From Fodinibacter sp963800505 (GTDB lineage Bacteria; Actinomycetota; Actinomycetes; Actinomycetales; Dermatophilaceae): a stretch of DNA of 64,000 nt. Position 1 is the stretch's first letter; each line of letters begins with the position of its first letter. The notes beneath the pieces are model-generated. The model did not search any database. It worked only from the letters and a program-made list of their open reading frames with translations, and was not told where the DNA came from. Location: contig CAWDBL010000013.1 of assembly GCA_963800505.1 (NCBI GenBank), forward strand, positions 62,001-126,000. The letters are read 5' to 3'. This document shows positions 27,176 through 37,319 of the stretch, piece after piece. The position numbers were made by a program, and so were the translations under genes.

Positions 27176-29887
27176 TCAGGAGTCGAGCAGCCCCAGCTCT
27201 CGCGCGCGGCCGACTGCTTGTCGTCGACTGGCGACGTCGAGCTTCGCGAACAGGTGTCGCAGGTGCGACTTGACCGTGTTGACCGAGACGAAGAGCTCGA
27301 GGGCGATCTCCGGATAGGTCATCATCGTCGGCAGGTACTGCAGCACGCTGAGCTCACGGTCAGTGAGCGGCACCCTGGGCGCCGGTGAACCGGAAGTCTG
27401 CTCGTCGGTGGCATGGAGGTGCCGGTCGAGGTCGTCGAGGAACGGCACCGTCTGCGGATGCAGCAGCCGCACCCGCGCGATCAGGCGAGGAAGGTGGTTG
27501 CCGTCCCGAGCACGGAACGGGCGGCGGGCCGTCTCCGGGGTTGCCGCCTCGATGGCGAAGCTCAGCGCGTCGGTCGCCCTGCGGTCTTCTCGCAGGCTGT
27601 CGGCTGCCAGTGCCGACAGGACCCACGCCTCGACGACGAAGGCGTGCGCGCCCTCCGGGTGACGTAGCGGGCCGAGCACCTCATCGGCTGCCCGGGGCTC
27701 CCCGACGGCTAGCAGCGCCCGGGCACGCAGCAGGCGCTCGGGCACGAGGGCGTGGGCAGGATCTGCCCCGTGGTCGAGGCGCACGCGCTGGAGGGCGGCG
27801 TTCGGGTTTCCGGACTCGAGGTCGATCTCCGCTTCGGTGATCCGTGTCCAGCCGGCCAGGAGTGCGGGCGGCTGCCAACCCCCCACATCCCGGCGCAGGG
27901 CGGCGAGCCGGCGCCGCGCCTCGTCCACGCGGCCGGTGTCGGCGTCGACCCGGATCTGGACGACTGCGGTGGCGAACCGGGCCAGGGCATCCAGCGCGGC
28001 GGCCTCCCGGGCCAGCATCAGCTGGTCTCGGGTCGTCGCCACCTCGTCCCGTTGGAAGTGGACCAGAGCCAGCGCGAGGTGGGCGGTGGCAGCCTGGCTC
28101 AGGGGCGCCCAGCCGCGCTCCTCGACGACTTCGACGGCATCGGTCGCCAGTCGGTGAGCCGTCGTCAACCGCCCGGAAACGGCCGCGGACAGCGCGAGGT
28201 GTGAGAGCAGGTTCACCCTCCCAGCGTCGACCGCCGCCGGCTCGGCCTCGGCGAGCCCGGCCTCCAGGGTGCGCTCGGCGGCGTCCAGCCGCCCCTGCCA
28301 CAGCTGGCCGGTGCCGAGGTTCGACAACGCGATCGCACGGTAGCCGCGCACCGCAGGCAGGGTGGCACCGGGGCCGTCGAGCACCTCGAGGGCCCGCGTG
28401 GTGACGTCGACCAGCGTCTCGCTGTCTCCGCGGGTACGGGCTACGGCTGTGGCGAGCAACAGCTCCCCGACCTGCGACCCCGTGGACACCTGCGGGTCGG
28501 TGGAGGGAGGCAGCGCGCGGGCCCGTGCGAGGTGCGGCTCGATGTCGACCAGGCGGTTCTCGAGAAACATCCGGGTGGCGGCCGCCAGGGACAGCTCGGG
28601 CGTTGTCGCCAACTGGTCGGGCGGGATGCGGGACAGGGCCAGTGCGAGTGCGGAACGTTCGGCGGAGAGCGCGAGCGGCAGGGCCCGGGTGACGAGCAGC
28701 CGTCCCATCAGCTGCCAGTCCTGCGCCTGCGCGGCATGCCGCAGCCCGGCGAGCGACTGGCCGTTCTCGGCGAACCATCGAGCCGCCCGGACGTGCAGGC
28801 CGGCCACCTGGTCCGGCGCCTCGACGGAGAGCCGATGGTGCAGGGTCTGCCGCAACAGGGCGTGGTAGCGGTACCACGTTCGGCCCGGGCCCAGTCCAAC
28901 GACGAAGGTGTTGGCGGCGGCCAGTGACTCGAGAACGCGTTGGCCGCCTCCCTGCCCGGTGAGCTCGTCGGCAAGCGGAGCGCACAGTCGCTCCGCCACT
29001 GAGGTGAGCAGCAGGAACCGGCGCACCTCGGGAGGATGAGCGGCCAGGACCTCCTCGGCCAGGTACTCGGCCACCGCCTGGTCGTCGCCACCGAAGTCGG
29101 CCACCCGGTGTCCCGGCTCCTTGCGGGCCAGGAAGAGGGCGGCGAGGCGCAGGCCTGCCGGCCATCCCTCGGTGCGCTCGAGGAGGACCTCGGCGTCACC
29201 GGCTCGCAGCTCGACGCCGTCGTTGGCCAGGAGCTGCGTGGCCTCGTGCGCCCCGAGCGCGAGGTCGCGGGACCGGATCTCGGTGAGCCCTCCCGCGACC
29301 CGCACCCGGTGCAGGGGCAGCACCGGGTCCGAGCGGGTCAGCAGCACCAGGCGGAGCTGGGGCACGGGTGCACGGAGCAGCGTCCCCAGGTCCGCGAGGA
29401 CAGCGGCGTCGTCGACGAGGTGGAAGTCGTCGAGCACGAGCACGACCGGGTGGGGCAGCTGCTCGAGCCCGGCGACCAGGCGGCGATGCGTCTCCTGCTC
29501 GGTCCCGAGCCCGGGTGCCAGCCCGGCCAGGGGGCTGTCGGCCGGCAGGGTGAGTGCCGACCGCAGCGCTTCGACGGCGTAGGACCAGAAGGCACGAGGA
29601 TGGTTGTCCGTCGCATCCAGCGACACCCACGCGACCGGGCCGACTCGGGGGCCACCGGCGGCCCAGGCCGCGGTGGCGAGGGTCTTGCCCCAGCCCGCAC
29701 CGGCACACAGCAGGGTCAGCGTGCCTTGCGTGCCGGCATCCAGCAGCGCGTCGACGTTCGGTCGCACCACGTATCCCGGCGGCAGCCGAGGGTGGGTCAG
29801 CTTGGTCCTCAGCAGGCTCATGCCGGGGCCCGGATCGGGCATGGCGGACCCGGCACTGTCGCCAGCATCCTCAACCCACTGCCCCAC
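27176..29887 (-). CDS. LAL-type LuxR regulator (MalT-like, ATP-binding)
   Basis: 903 residues. The GTG at 29887 has GGGAG 6 nt before it; ATGs at 29842 and 29821 are alternatives. Walker A is CAGAGWGKT (about residues 61-69), Walker B VVLVLDDFHLVDD, then winged-helix and TPR-like helical arms, and a C-terminal LuxR helix-turn-helix (LTDRELSVLQYLPTMMTYPEIALELFVSVNTVKSHLRHLFAKLDVASRRQAV). LAL proteins are large ATP-dependent activators that respond to an inducer. It diverges from two tiny proteins and an arylsulfatase, which are its probable targets. Confidence 0.92.
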   Translation of the reverse strand: MGQWVEDAGDSAGSAMPDPGPGMSLLRTKLTHPRLPPGYVVRPNVDALLDAGTQGTLTLLCAGAGWGKTLATAAWAAGGPRVGPVAWVSLDATDNHPRAFWSYAVEALRSALTLPADSPLAGLAPGLGTEQETHRRLVAGLEQLPHPVVLVLDDFHLVDDAAVLADLGTLLRAPVPQLRLVLLTRSDPVLPLHRVRVAGGLTEIRSRDLALGAHEATQLLANDGVELRAGDAEVLLERTEGWPAGLRLAALFLARKEPGHRVADFGGDDQAVAEYLAEEVLAAHPPEVRRFLLLTSVAERLCAPLADELTGQGGGQRVLESLAAANTFVVGLGPGRTWYRYHALLRQTLHHRLSVEAPDQVAGLHVRAARWFAENGQSLAGLRHAAQAQDWQLMGRLLVTRALPLALSAERSALALALSRIPPDQLATTPELSLAAATRMFLENRLVDIEPHLARARALPPSTDPQVSTGSQVGELLLATAVARTRGDSETLVDVTTRALEVLDGPGATLPAVRGYRAIALSNLGTGQLWQGRLDAAERTLEAGLAEAEPAAVDAGRVNLLSHLALSAAVSGRLTTAHRLATDAVEVVEERGWAPLSQAATAHLALALVHFQRDEVATTRDQLMLAREAAALDALARFATAVVQIRVDADTGRVDEARRRLAALRRDVGGWQPPALLAGWTRITEAEIDLESGNPNAALQRVRLDHGADPAHALVPERLLRARALLAVGEPRAADEVLGPLRHPEGAHAFVVEAWVLSALAADSLREDRRATDALSFAIEAATPETARRPFRARDGNHLPRLIARVRLLHPQTVPFLDDLDRHLHATDEQTSGSPAPRVPLTDRELSVLQYLPTMMTYPEIALELFVSVNTVKSHLRHLFAKLDVASRRQAVGRARELGLLDS

Positions 29888-30041
29888 CCGTCACTCCCAC
29901 GGCTCGTCCCGTACCCGCGCCGGAGGCGGCTGCCCGACCGCGGCCACACTACCTGCGGGCGGCACGGTGACCTACCCCTTTCGGGTGACGTGCGGACCGG
30001 TCGGAGGGTCGACTGTGGTGGTGACACCAGAGGAGGCAATG

Positions 30042-30278
30042 ATGACCGCCAAGGCGTTCGAGGTGCACGTGCGTGGGGAGCTGTCCGATGAGGACCTCGA
30101 GGATCTCGAGTACCTGAAGGCGCGGCGAGTGCCGGCCGAGACGGTGCTCAGGGGAGTCGTGCCCGACCAGGCGGCGCTGATCGGGCTGCTCAGCCGGCTG
30201 CAGTCGCTGGGCCTGGAGGTCGTCGAGGTCCGGAGGGTTCCGGACCTGCCCGCGGCGGACCTTGGCGGATCGCCATGA
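30042..30278 (+). CDS. Small unknown protein, first of a paralogous pair
   Basis: 78 residues. ATG at 30042 is preferred over the adjacent ATG at 30039 because AGGAGG (30031-30036) stands 5 nt before it. Layout beta-alpha-beta-alpha-beta: FEVHVRGELSDEDLEDLE, then ETVLRGVVPDQAALIGLLSRLQSLGLEVVEVRRV. It closely resembles the next protein in layout and in the strand VEVHVRG/VEVRVRG. The fold looks ferredoxin- or ACT-like. Its stop overlaps the next start (ATGA). Function unknown; lies between the LAL regulator and the arylsulfatase. Confidence 0.7.
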   Translation: MTAKAFEVHVRGELSDEDLEDLEYLKARRVPAETVLRGVVPDQAALIGLLSRLQSLGLEVVEVRRVPDLPAADLGGSP

Positions 30279-30469
30279 GCGGCATCCCCGTGGAGGTGCG
30301 GGTTCGTGGTCGGGTCACCGGAGAGCTCGCCGCGTTGGTCGCCGAGCTGTCACCGACGGTGGTCCCCGCGCACACGGCGATCACCATCGCCGCGGACCGC
30401 CGGGAGCCGGGCCGGCTGGTTGCCGGCCTCGACGCCGCCGGTGCTCAGGTCGAGCGCATCGTGAGCTGA
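30275..30469 (+). CDS. Small unknown protein, second of a paralogous pair
   Basis: 64 residues starting at the ATG that overlaps the stop of its partner. VEVRVRGRVTGELAALVAELSP, then HTAITIAADRREPGRLVAGLDAAGAQVERI repeats the strand-helix-strand-helix-strand order of the upstream protein. Coupled translation suggests a 1:1 complex. It is followed by 130 bp without a gene before the arylsulfatase, which holds GGAAG as its ribosome site and a small dyad ATGT-GAA-ACAT (30552-30562). Confidence 0.7.
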   Translation: MSGIPVEVRVRGRVTGELAALVAELSPTVVPAHTAITIAADRREPGRLVAGLDAAGAQVERIVS

Positions 30470-30599
30470 TCGGCTCCGCGCGGTAGTGGCACGTCACCGG
30501 GCGCCAGTTCGTCTCCACCACCCCAATGGGGTGACTACGGGTGAGAAGGTCATGTGAAACATAGAAGGTCCCGATCACGGCGAAGAGACGGAAGCTGCC

Positions 30600-32972
30600 A
30601 TGACTGCCTCACCTGACCGCCACGCCCGCACCATGCTGCCCATCCCGGACCGGCCGTCCCCAGGGCTGACGACCTACGACGCCAAGGACCCGGACACGGC
30701 GTTCGCACCGATCGAGCCCCTCCTGCCCCCGGCGGGCGCCCCCAACGTGCTGGTCATCCTGCTCGACGACGTCGGCTTCGGTGCCTCCAGCGCCTTCGGT
30801 GGCCCGTGCAGCACCCCCACGGCCGAGCGACTGGCCGCAGGCGGGTTGCGCTACAACCGGTTCCACACCACCGCGTTGTGTGCACCCACCCGGCAGGCGC
30901 TGCTCACCGGTCGTAACCACCACTCGGTCGGGATGGGCAGCATCACCGAGACCGCCACGTCCGCCCCGGGGAACAGCTCGCTGCGGCCGAACACCAAGGC
31001 GCCGCTGGCGATGACGCTGAAGCTCAACGGGTACTCCACCGCCCAGTTCGGCAAGTGCCACGAGGTGCCCGTCTGGCAGTCCTCGCCGATGGGCCCGTTC
31101 GACGCGTGGCCCTCGGGCGGCGGTGGGTTCGAGACGTTCTACGGCTTCATCGGCGGGGAGAACAACCAGTGGGACCCGGCCCTGTACGAGGGCACCACCC
31201 CGGTGGAGCCCCCAGCCACCCCCGAGGAGGGCTACCACCTCACCGAGGACCTCACCGACCGGGCGGTCGGCTGGATCCACCAGCAGAAGGCGCTGATGCC
31301 GGACAAGCCCTTCTTCGTGTACTTCGCACCGGGTGCCACCCACGCGCCGCACCACGTGCCCCGGGAGTGGATCGACAGGTACGCCGGCCAGTTCGACGAC
31401 GGCTGGGACGCGCAGCGCGAGCGCACCTTCGCCCGCCAGAAGGAGCTCGGGGTCATCCCGCCCGAGGCCGAGCTCACCGCGCGCCACGCCGAGATCCCCG
31501 CCTGGGCGGACATGCCCGACGAGCTGAAGCCCGTGCTGGCCCGCCAGATGGAGGTCTACGCCGGGTTCCTGGAGCACACCGACCACCACGTCGGCCGGCT
31601 GGTCGACGCCCTGGAGGACCTCGGCATCCTGCAGGACACGCTGGTGTACTACATCATCGGCGACAACGGGGCCTCGGCCGAAGGCACCGTCAACGGTGCC
31701 TTCAACGAGATGGCCAACTTCAACGGCATGGCCGCCCTCGAGACGCCCGAGTTCATGGTCAGCAAGATGGACGACTTCGGCAGCCCCGACTCCTACAACC
31801 ACTACTCGGTCGGTTGGGCCTGGGCGATGAACGCGCCCTTCCAGTGGACCAAGCAGGTGGCCTCCCACTGGGGTGGCACCCGCAACGGAACGATCGTGCA
31901 CTGGCCCGCGAAGATCGCCGAGCCGGGTGGGCTGCGTTCGCAGTTCACCCACGTCATCGACCTCGCGCCGACCATCCTGGAGGCTGCGGGTCTGCCCGAG
32001 CCCGCCATGGTCAACGGCGTCCAGCAGTCGCCCATCGAGGGCACCAGCATGCTCTACACCTTCACGGAGGAATCCGCGCCGGAGCGTCACGACCTGCAGT
32101 ACTTCGAGATGTTCGGCAACCGCGGCATCTACCACCGGGGATGGAGCGCGGTCACCAAGCACAAGACGCCGTGGATCATGGTCGGCGGCGACCTGCCCGC
32201 CTTCGACGACGACGTCTGGGAGCTGTACGACGGCAGCTCGGACTACAGCCAGTCCCGCGACCTCTCGGCGGAGCATCCCGACGTGTTGGCCAGGCTGCAA
32301 CGGCTCTGGCTGATCGAGGCGACCAAGTACAACGTGCTGCCCCTGGACGACCGCACCGGCGAGCGGCTCGAGCCGTCCATGGCCGGGCGACCGACGCTCG
32401 TGCACGGGTCCTCGCAGCTCTTCTTCTCAGGGATGGGGCGCCTGTCCGAGAACAGCGTGGTCAGCATGAAGAACAAGTCGTTCTCGATCACCGCCGACGT
32501 CGACGTGCCCGAGGGAGGCGTCAACGGCGTCATCATCGCCCAAGGCGGTCGGTTCGGCGGCTGGGCGGTCTACGTCAGGGACGGCCGGCTCGCGTTCGTC
32601 TACAACGTCCTCGGCATCCAGGAGTTCACCACCGTGGCCGACGAACCGGTCCCGTCAGGCCGGCACCAGCTACGGATGGAGTTCGCCTACGACGGCGGCG
32701 GTCTGGCCAAGGGTGGCGACGTGACCCTCTTCCACGACGGCACTCCCGTCGGCACCGGTCGGGTGGGCGCGACCCAGCCGATGGTCTTCTCCGCCGACGA
32801 GACCACCGACATCGGCAACGAGACCGGTACCACGGTGACCTCCGCCTACACCGCCCGCGGCAGCCGGTTCACCGGGCGCATCCGGTGGGTCCAGCTCGAC
32901 GTCGGCACCGACGACCACGACCACCTCATCTCTGCTGATGAGCGGCTGCGGATCGCCATGGCACGGCAGTGA
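30600..32972 (+). CDS. Arylsulfatase
   Basis: 790 residues; hydrolyses sulfate esters. The sulfatase signature C-x-P-x-R is CAPTR (Cys94, in TTALCAPTRQALLTGRN), the cysteine to be oxidised to formylglycine; metal-binding Asp56/Asp57 are in LLDDVGFG and the second pair in IIGDNGASAEG. The last 200 residues form a concanavalin-like beta domain (SVVSMKNKSFSITADVDVPEGGVNGVII). There is no signal peptide, so it is cytoplasmic or moved by other means. No formylglycine-generating enzyme gene is in the window. Likely induced by the LAL regulator. Substrate cannot be named. Confidence 0.93.
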   Translation: MTASPDRHARTMLPIPDRPSPGLTTYDAKDPDTAFAPIEPLLPPAGAPNVLVILLDDVGFGASSAFGGPCSTPTAERLAAGGLRYNRFHTTALCAPTRQALLTGRNHHSVGMGSITETATSAPGNSSLRPNTKAPLAMTLKLNGYSTAQFGKCHEVPVWQSSPMGPFDAWPSGGGGFETFYGFIGGENNQWDPALYEGTTPVEPPATPEEGYHLTEDLTDRAVGWIHQQKALMPDKPFFVYFAPGATHAPHHVPREWIDRYAGQFDDGWDAQRERTFARQKELGVIPPEAELTARHAEIPAWADMPDELKPVLARQMEVYAGFLEHTDHHVGRLVDALEDLGILQDTLVYYIIGDNGASAEGTVNGAFNEMANFNGMAALETPEFMVSKMDDFGSPDSYNHYSVGWAWAMNAPFQWTKQVASHWGGTRNGTIVHWPAKIAEPGGLRSQFTHVIDLAPTILEAAGLPEPAMVNGVQQSPIEGTSMLYTFTEESAPERHDLQYFEMFGNRGIYHRGWSAVTKHKTPWIMVGGDLPAFDDDVWELYDGSSDYSQSRDLSAEHPDVLARLQRLWLIEATKYNVLPLDDRTGERLEPSMAGRPTLVHGSSQLFFSGMGRLSENSVVSMKNKSFSITADVDVPEGGVNGVIIAQGGRFGGWAVYVRDGRLAFVYNVLGIQEFTTVADEPVPSGRHQLRMEFAYDGGGLAKGGDVTLFHDGTPVGTGRVGATQPMVFSADETTDIGNETGTTVTSAYTARGSRFTGRIRWVQLDVGTDDHDHLISADERLRIAMARQ

Positions 32973-32979
32973 CGGGGCA

Positions 32980-33708
32980 TCAACCCCCGTAGAGGCGGTC
33001 GCGCAGCGCCAGCCGGCGGCGCTCATAGCGTTCGTGCCGCCTCGTGGCCCGGGCCAGCTTCTTCTCGCCGTAGAACCGGCGCGCCCAGAACGACTCGGGC
33101 TTGGCGAGCCGGAACAGGCCGATGTAGGCGAACAGGGGCACCGGGAGCCCGGCCAGGCCCATCACGAGCTTTCCCTTGAGCAGGCAGGCGAGGCAGATCA
33201 GCACGTGGATCAGCACGGCCGTGAAGATCACCCAGGCGCCGTAGCCCTCGGTGTCGGTCTCGATGCCGATGGGGGAGGTGCCGGCGAGGAGCACCAGGCC
33301 GAAGACCACCGCGATCATCACCGCGTCGATCGACTTCTTGCCCTCCTCCGACCAGTAGACGTCCTCGAGGTGCAGCCACAGGGCGAACTCGTCGAGGGCC
33401 AGCGCCGCACCGATGCCGAACAGGGTGGCCAGGATCTCGATCCACGGCGACTCCGGGCGGAACCGGAAGGTCAGCAGCCCGACCACGAGCACGAGCAGGA
33501 TTCCCCACACCTGGTGGTGCACGTGCACCCCGCCGATGTGGATGTCCTTGATCGGGCCGGACTCCTCACCGGTGCCCGACGCCTTGCGGTTCTTGATCCG
33601 CACCGTGACGTAGCGGGTGACCCCGTAGGCCACGATGAAGCCGATCAGCATCCACAGGGCGGCCGAGCGGCCGGTGTCGACGACGTGGTCGACGTACCAG
33701 TTCCACAT
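32980..33708 (-). CDS. Conserved integral membrane protein of unknown function
   Basis: 242 residues from ATG at 33708. Five to six helices, with long charged loops: after the first helix IKNRKASGTGEESGPIKDIHIGGVHVHHQVWG holds a histidine cluster (HIGGVHVHH), and an acidic segment LDEFALWLHLEDVYWSEEGKKSIDAV follows helix 3. The cluster of His and Glu/Asp resembles metal-binding positions of membrane hydrolases, but I do not recognise a named family. C-terminus is strongly basic. It is divergent from lysX and convergent with the arylsulfatase gene. Role unknown. Confidence 0.8.
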   Translation of the reverse strand: MWNWYVDHVVDTGRSAALWMLIGFIVAYGVTRYVTVRIKNRKASGTGEESGPIKDIHIGGVHVHHQVWGILLVLVVGLLTFRFRPESPWIEILATLFGIGAALALDEFALWLHLEDVYWSEEGKKSIDAVMIAVVFGLVLLAGTSPIGIETDTEGYGAWVIFTAVLIHVLICLACLLKGKLVMGLAGLPVPLFAYIGLFRLAKPESFWARRFYGEKKLARATRRHERYERRRLALRDRLYGG

Positions 33709-33937
33709 GATGACGAGTGTCCGCTAGGGGGTCAGCGGCGCGGGCGCCTGGGCGGTGTCGCGGGAGTCGATCGCGTAGACGAAGGGTTCGTCGACCCCTC
33801 ACGGTTGCCCTTCCGCGCGACCAGCTAGGAGAGGCGCACGACGGTGGATGCCGTATCCGCGCCGCGAGATGTGTCCCACGGCAGAAGTACCGTACTGCTT
33901 CACTGTGGTGTGGCAACCGCACGCTGGAGGATCTGAG

Positions 33938-36900
33938 ATGACCGCAACCGCAGACGCGACCCGTCCGGCGGACGAACACCCGCAGCAGCACCGCAGTGCA
34001 CCCGCGAAGGCGGCCCGACTACCGGACGACCGGTGGCCGGACTGGCTGTCGGCGTTCACGTTCGTGCTGTCGCTGGTCGTCTTCCTCACCTGGCTGATCC
34101 CGCCGGTGCACCGGTTCTTCGACCGCAGCGACGACCCCGTCTCGCTCGCGACAGTGCCGATCGTGCCCAACCTCGTCTATGCGGCCGTGCTGTTCGCGCT
34201 GGCCGTCGGCCTCCGGCGGCGCCTGCGGGCGGCATGGTGGGCCTTCGTCGTGCTCCTGCTCGTGCTGCCCTCCATCAGCCGCGTCGCCGACCTGGCCGGT
34301 GACGACCGCCAGGTGCTCGACGTGGTCGGGCTGGTGGTGGCCGGCGCCCTGCTCGTCGTGTTCGTCATCGCGCGCCCGCAGTTCACGGCCCGCACCGCGC
34401 GACGGGCCGGCCTGAGGGCCCTGCTGCTCTTCCTCGTCGGTTCCCTGGTGGTGTCGATCATCAGCTCGTGGTTGCTGACCACCTTCGCCAACGCTGACGA
34501 GGTCGGCGCTGGGGACGCCGTCGCGAACGTGCTGCTCGGCGACCTCGGGCTGGTCGCCGACCCGGGTGTGGTCGCCCCGACGTGGGTCCGGTTGCTGGTC
34601 AACCTCATGGGCGCGGCCGTGGTGCTCGGCAGCGCCGCCGTGCTCTTCCGGTCCCCGGCCTACACGCGCACGCTCGGTGCGCCGGACGAGGCCGCGGTGC
34701 GCACGATGCTGCGCGAGCACGGTGACCTCGACTCGCTGGGCTACTTCGCGACCCGGCGCGACAAGGCCGTCGTGTGGGACCACGAGGACCCGGCGCAGGC
34801 CAAGGCCGGTGTCTCCTACCGGGTCGTGCGCGGCGTGAGCCTGGCCAGTGGCAACCCGATCGGCGACCCGGAGCACTGGGGGGCCGCCATCGACGCCTGG
34901 CGCCGCGACGCCCGCGCCAACGGCTGGTCGCTGGCGGTCATGGCGGCCGGGTCCGAGGGGGCGCGCGCCTTCGAGGAGGCCGGGCTCACCGTCTTCGAGA
35001 TCGGTGACGAGGCGATCCTCGACCTCGGGGCCTTCTCGCTCAACGCCCCCGGCCTGAAGCCGGTGCGCCAGGCGGTGAGCCGGCTGCGCCGTCGCGGCTA
35101 CGACGTCGAGGTGCGCCGCCACGACACCCTGAGCGCCGAGGACTTCGACCGGCTGGCCGCCTCGGCGTCGTCGTGGCGCGGCGACGGCGGTGACGAGCGT
35201 GGCTTCTCGATGGCGCTGGGCCGGCTCGGTGACCAGCTCGACGGCGACTGCGTGCTCGTCGAGGCCCGTGACGCCGACGGTGCCCTGCGCGGCTTCATCA
35301 GCCTGGTGCCGTGGGGCCGCAACGGGCTGTCGCTGGACCTGATGCGCCGCGACCCCACCGCCGACAACGGCCTGGTCGAGCTGCTCGTCAGCTCGCTGGC
35401 GGAGCAGGCGCCCCGGCTGGCCGTGCGCCGGGTGTCGCTGAACTTCGCGATGTTCCGGGAGGCCTTCACCCGCGGTGAGGAGCTCGGCGCGGGGCCGATG
35501 GCCCGGCTCGGCCGGCAGGCCCTGCTGCTCGCCAGCCGCAACTGGCAGCTCGAGTCGCTCTACCGCTCCAACGCGAAGTACCTGCCGCAGTGGCAGCCGC
35601 GCTTCATCTGCTTCGAGTACTCCTCAGACCTGCCGCGCGTGGGCGTGGCGGCCGGCAGTGCCGAGGGCTTCCTCACCGCCCCGTCGGTCGGGTCGATCCT
35701 GCGCCGCCGGGGGTCCGACAGCGGCGAGCTCGAGCACGCCGACGAGGCGTACGCCACCCAGGTGCGCGAGGCGATCCCGGCCGAGCCCGACCGCCTCGAG
35801 CAGGCCCTCACCGCTCGGCGCCTGCCCGACCAGGAGCGGGTGCGGCGCGCCAAGCTGGCCCGGCTGCAGGACGCCGGCATCGACCCCTACCCGGTGGGCC
35901 ACCCCCGCACGCACGCGCTGTCCGAGGTGCGGTCGGCCGCCGGCGACCTGCCCCCGGGCACCAGCACCGACCAGGTGGTCTCCGTCGTCGGGCGGGTGAT
36001 GCGCAAGCGCGACCACGGTGGCCTGTGCTTCCTCACCATCCGCGACGGCTCGGGCGACCTGCAGGTGCTGGCCTCGCGGGCGGTGCTCGGCGAGGAGCAG
36101 CACCTGCTCTTCCGCAGCCTCGACCTCGGCGACCACGTCGGCGTCACCGGTGACGTCATGACGTCGAACCGCGGCGAGCTCACCGTCGACGTGCACTCGT
36201 TCGCGCTCACCTCGAAGTCGCTGCGGCCGCTGCCCGACAAGCGGCACGGCCTCACCGACCCCGAGGCCAGGGTGCGGATGCGCTACGTCGACCTGATCGT
36301 GCGGCCCGCCGCCCGCGACATCGCCTACCTGCGCTCGACGGTGGTGCGCAGCATCCGCGAGTCGCTGCAGAACCGCGGCTACGTCGAGGTCGAGACGCCG
36401 ATCCTCCAGCTGGTGCACGGTGGCGCGAACGCCCGCCCGTTCCAGACCCACATCAACGCCTACGACCTCGAGCTGTCGCTGCGCATCGCCACCGAGCTGC
36501 ACCTCAAGCGGCTCGTCGTCGGTGGCATGGAGCAGGTCTTCGAGCTCGGCCGGCAGTTCCGCAACGAGGGCGCCGACTCCTCGCACAACCCCGAGTTCAC
36601 CTCGCTCGAGGTCTACGGCACCTACAACGACTACGTCTCGATGCGGCTGCTCACCCAGGAGCTCATCAAGGAGGCCGCGGTCGCGGTCTACGGCCGCCCC
36701 ATCGCCCGGCGGCCCCGGCCCGACGGCACGATCGAGGAGTTCGACCTGTCCGGCGACTGGCCGGCCATCCCCATCTGCACGGCGGTGTCGACGGCCCTGG
36801 GCGAGGAGGTCTCGACGGCGACGCCGTTGGCCGAGCTGCAGCGGCACGCCCGCGCCATCGGGCTCGACCTCGACCCGGGGCTCACCTGGGGCGCGGTGCT

Positions 36901-37297
36901 CGAGGAGGTCTACGGCGAGCTGTGCGAGGGCCAGACGACCACCCCGGTCTTCTACACCGACTTCCCGCGCGACACCTCGCCGCTCACTCGCGTGCACCGC
37001 GACGACCCCAAGCTGGTCGAGAAGTGGGACCTGGTCATCTGGGGCTCCGAGCAGGGCACCGCCTACAGCGAGCTGATCGACCCGGTCGACCAGCGGGCCC
37101 GGCTCGTCGAGCAGTCGCTGCTCGCCGCGGCCGGCGACCCGGAGGCGATGGAGGTCGACGAGGACTTCCTCGCGGCGCTCGAGTACGGCATGCCCCCGAC
37201 CGGCGGCATGGGGATGGGCGTGGACCGCCTGGTCATGAACCTGACCGGGCTCGGCATCCGCGACACCATCCTCTTCCCGATCACCAAGCCCACCTGA
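33938..37297 (+). CDS. lysX: LysX: lysylphosphatidylglycerol synthetase fused to lysyl-tRNA synthetase
   Basis: 1119 residues; ATG with CTGGAGG 7 nt upstream, which beats the longer frame open from 33848. Residues about 30-240 hold the MprF-like membrane helices, about 260-600 the DUF2156 transferase domain that moves lysine from Lys-tRNA to phosphatidylglycerol (GRNGLSLDLMRRDP, YRSNAKYLPQWQPRF), and about 630-1119 a class II lysyl-tRNA synthetase with OB fold, motif 2 (FRNEGADSSHNPEFTSLEVY) and motif 3 (GMGMGVDRLVM). In mycobacteria LysX lysinylates membrane lipid and gives resistance to cationic peptides. A separate housekeeping lysS is expected elsewhere. Confidence 0.95.
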   Translation: MTATADATRPADEHPQQHRSAPAKAARLPDDRWPDWLSAFTFVLSLVVFLTWLIPPVHRFFDRSDDPVSLATVPIVPNLVYAAVLFALAVGLRRRLRAAWWAFVVLLLVLPSISRVADLAGDDRQVLDVVGLVVAGALLVVFVIARPQFTARTARRAGLRALLLFLVGSLVVSIISSWLLTTFANADEVGAGDAVANVLLGDLGLVADPGVVAPTWVRLLVNLMGAAVVLGSAAVLFRSPAYTRTLGAPDEAAVRTMLREHGDLDSLGYFATRRDKAVVWDHEDPAQAKAGVSYRVVRGVSLASGNPIGDPEHWGAAIDAWRRDARANGWSLAVMAAGSEGARAFEEAGLTVFEIGDEAILDLGAFSLNAPGLKPVRQAVSRLRRRGYDVEVRRHDTLSAEDFDRLAASASSWRGDGGDERGFSMALGRLGDQLDGDCVLVEARDADGALRGFISLVPWGRNGLSLDLMRRDPTADNGLVELLVSSLAEQAPRLAVRRVSLNFAMFREAFTRGEELGAGPMARLGRQALLLASRNWQLESLYRSNAKYLPQWQPRFICFEYSSDLPRVGVAAGSAEGFLTAPSVGSILRRRGSDSGELEHADEAYATQVREAIPAEPDRLEQALTARRLPDQERVRRAKLARLQDAGIDPYPVGHPRTHALSEVRSAAGDLPPGTSTDQVVSVVGRVMRKRDHGGLCFLTIRDGSGDLQVLASRAVLGEEQHLLFRSLDLGDHVGVTGDVMTSNRGELTVDVHSFALTSKSLRPLPDKRHGLTDPEARVRMRYVDLIVRPAARDIAYLRSTVVRSIRESLQNRGYVEVETPILQLVHGGANARPFQTHINAYDLELSLRIATELHLKRLVVGGMEQVFELGRQFRNEGADSSHNPEFTSLEVYGTYNDYVSMRLLTQELIKEAAVAVYGRPIARRPRPDGTIEEFDLSGDWPAIPICTAVSTALGEEVSTATPLAELQRHARAIGLDLDPGLTWGAVLEEVYGELCEGQTTTPVFYTDFPRDTSPLTRVHRDDPKLVEKWDLVIWGSEQGTAYSELIDPVDQRARLVEQSLLAAAGDPEAMEVDEDFLAALEYGMPPTGGMGMGVDRLVMNLTGLGIRDTILFPITKPT

Positions 37298-37319
37298 TCA
37301 CCAAACGCCAGGAGCCGAG

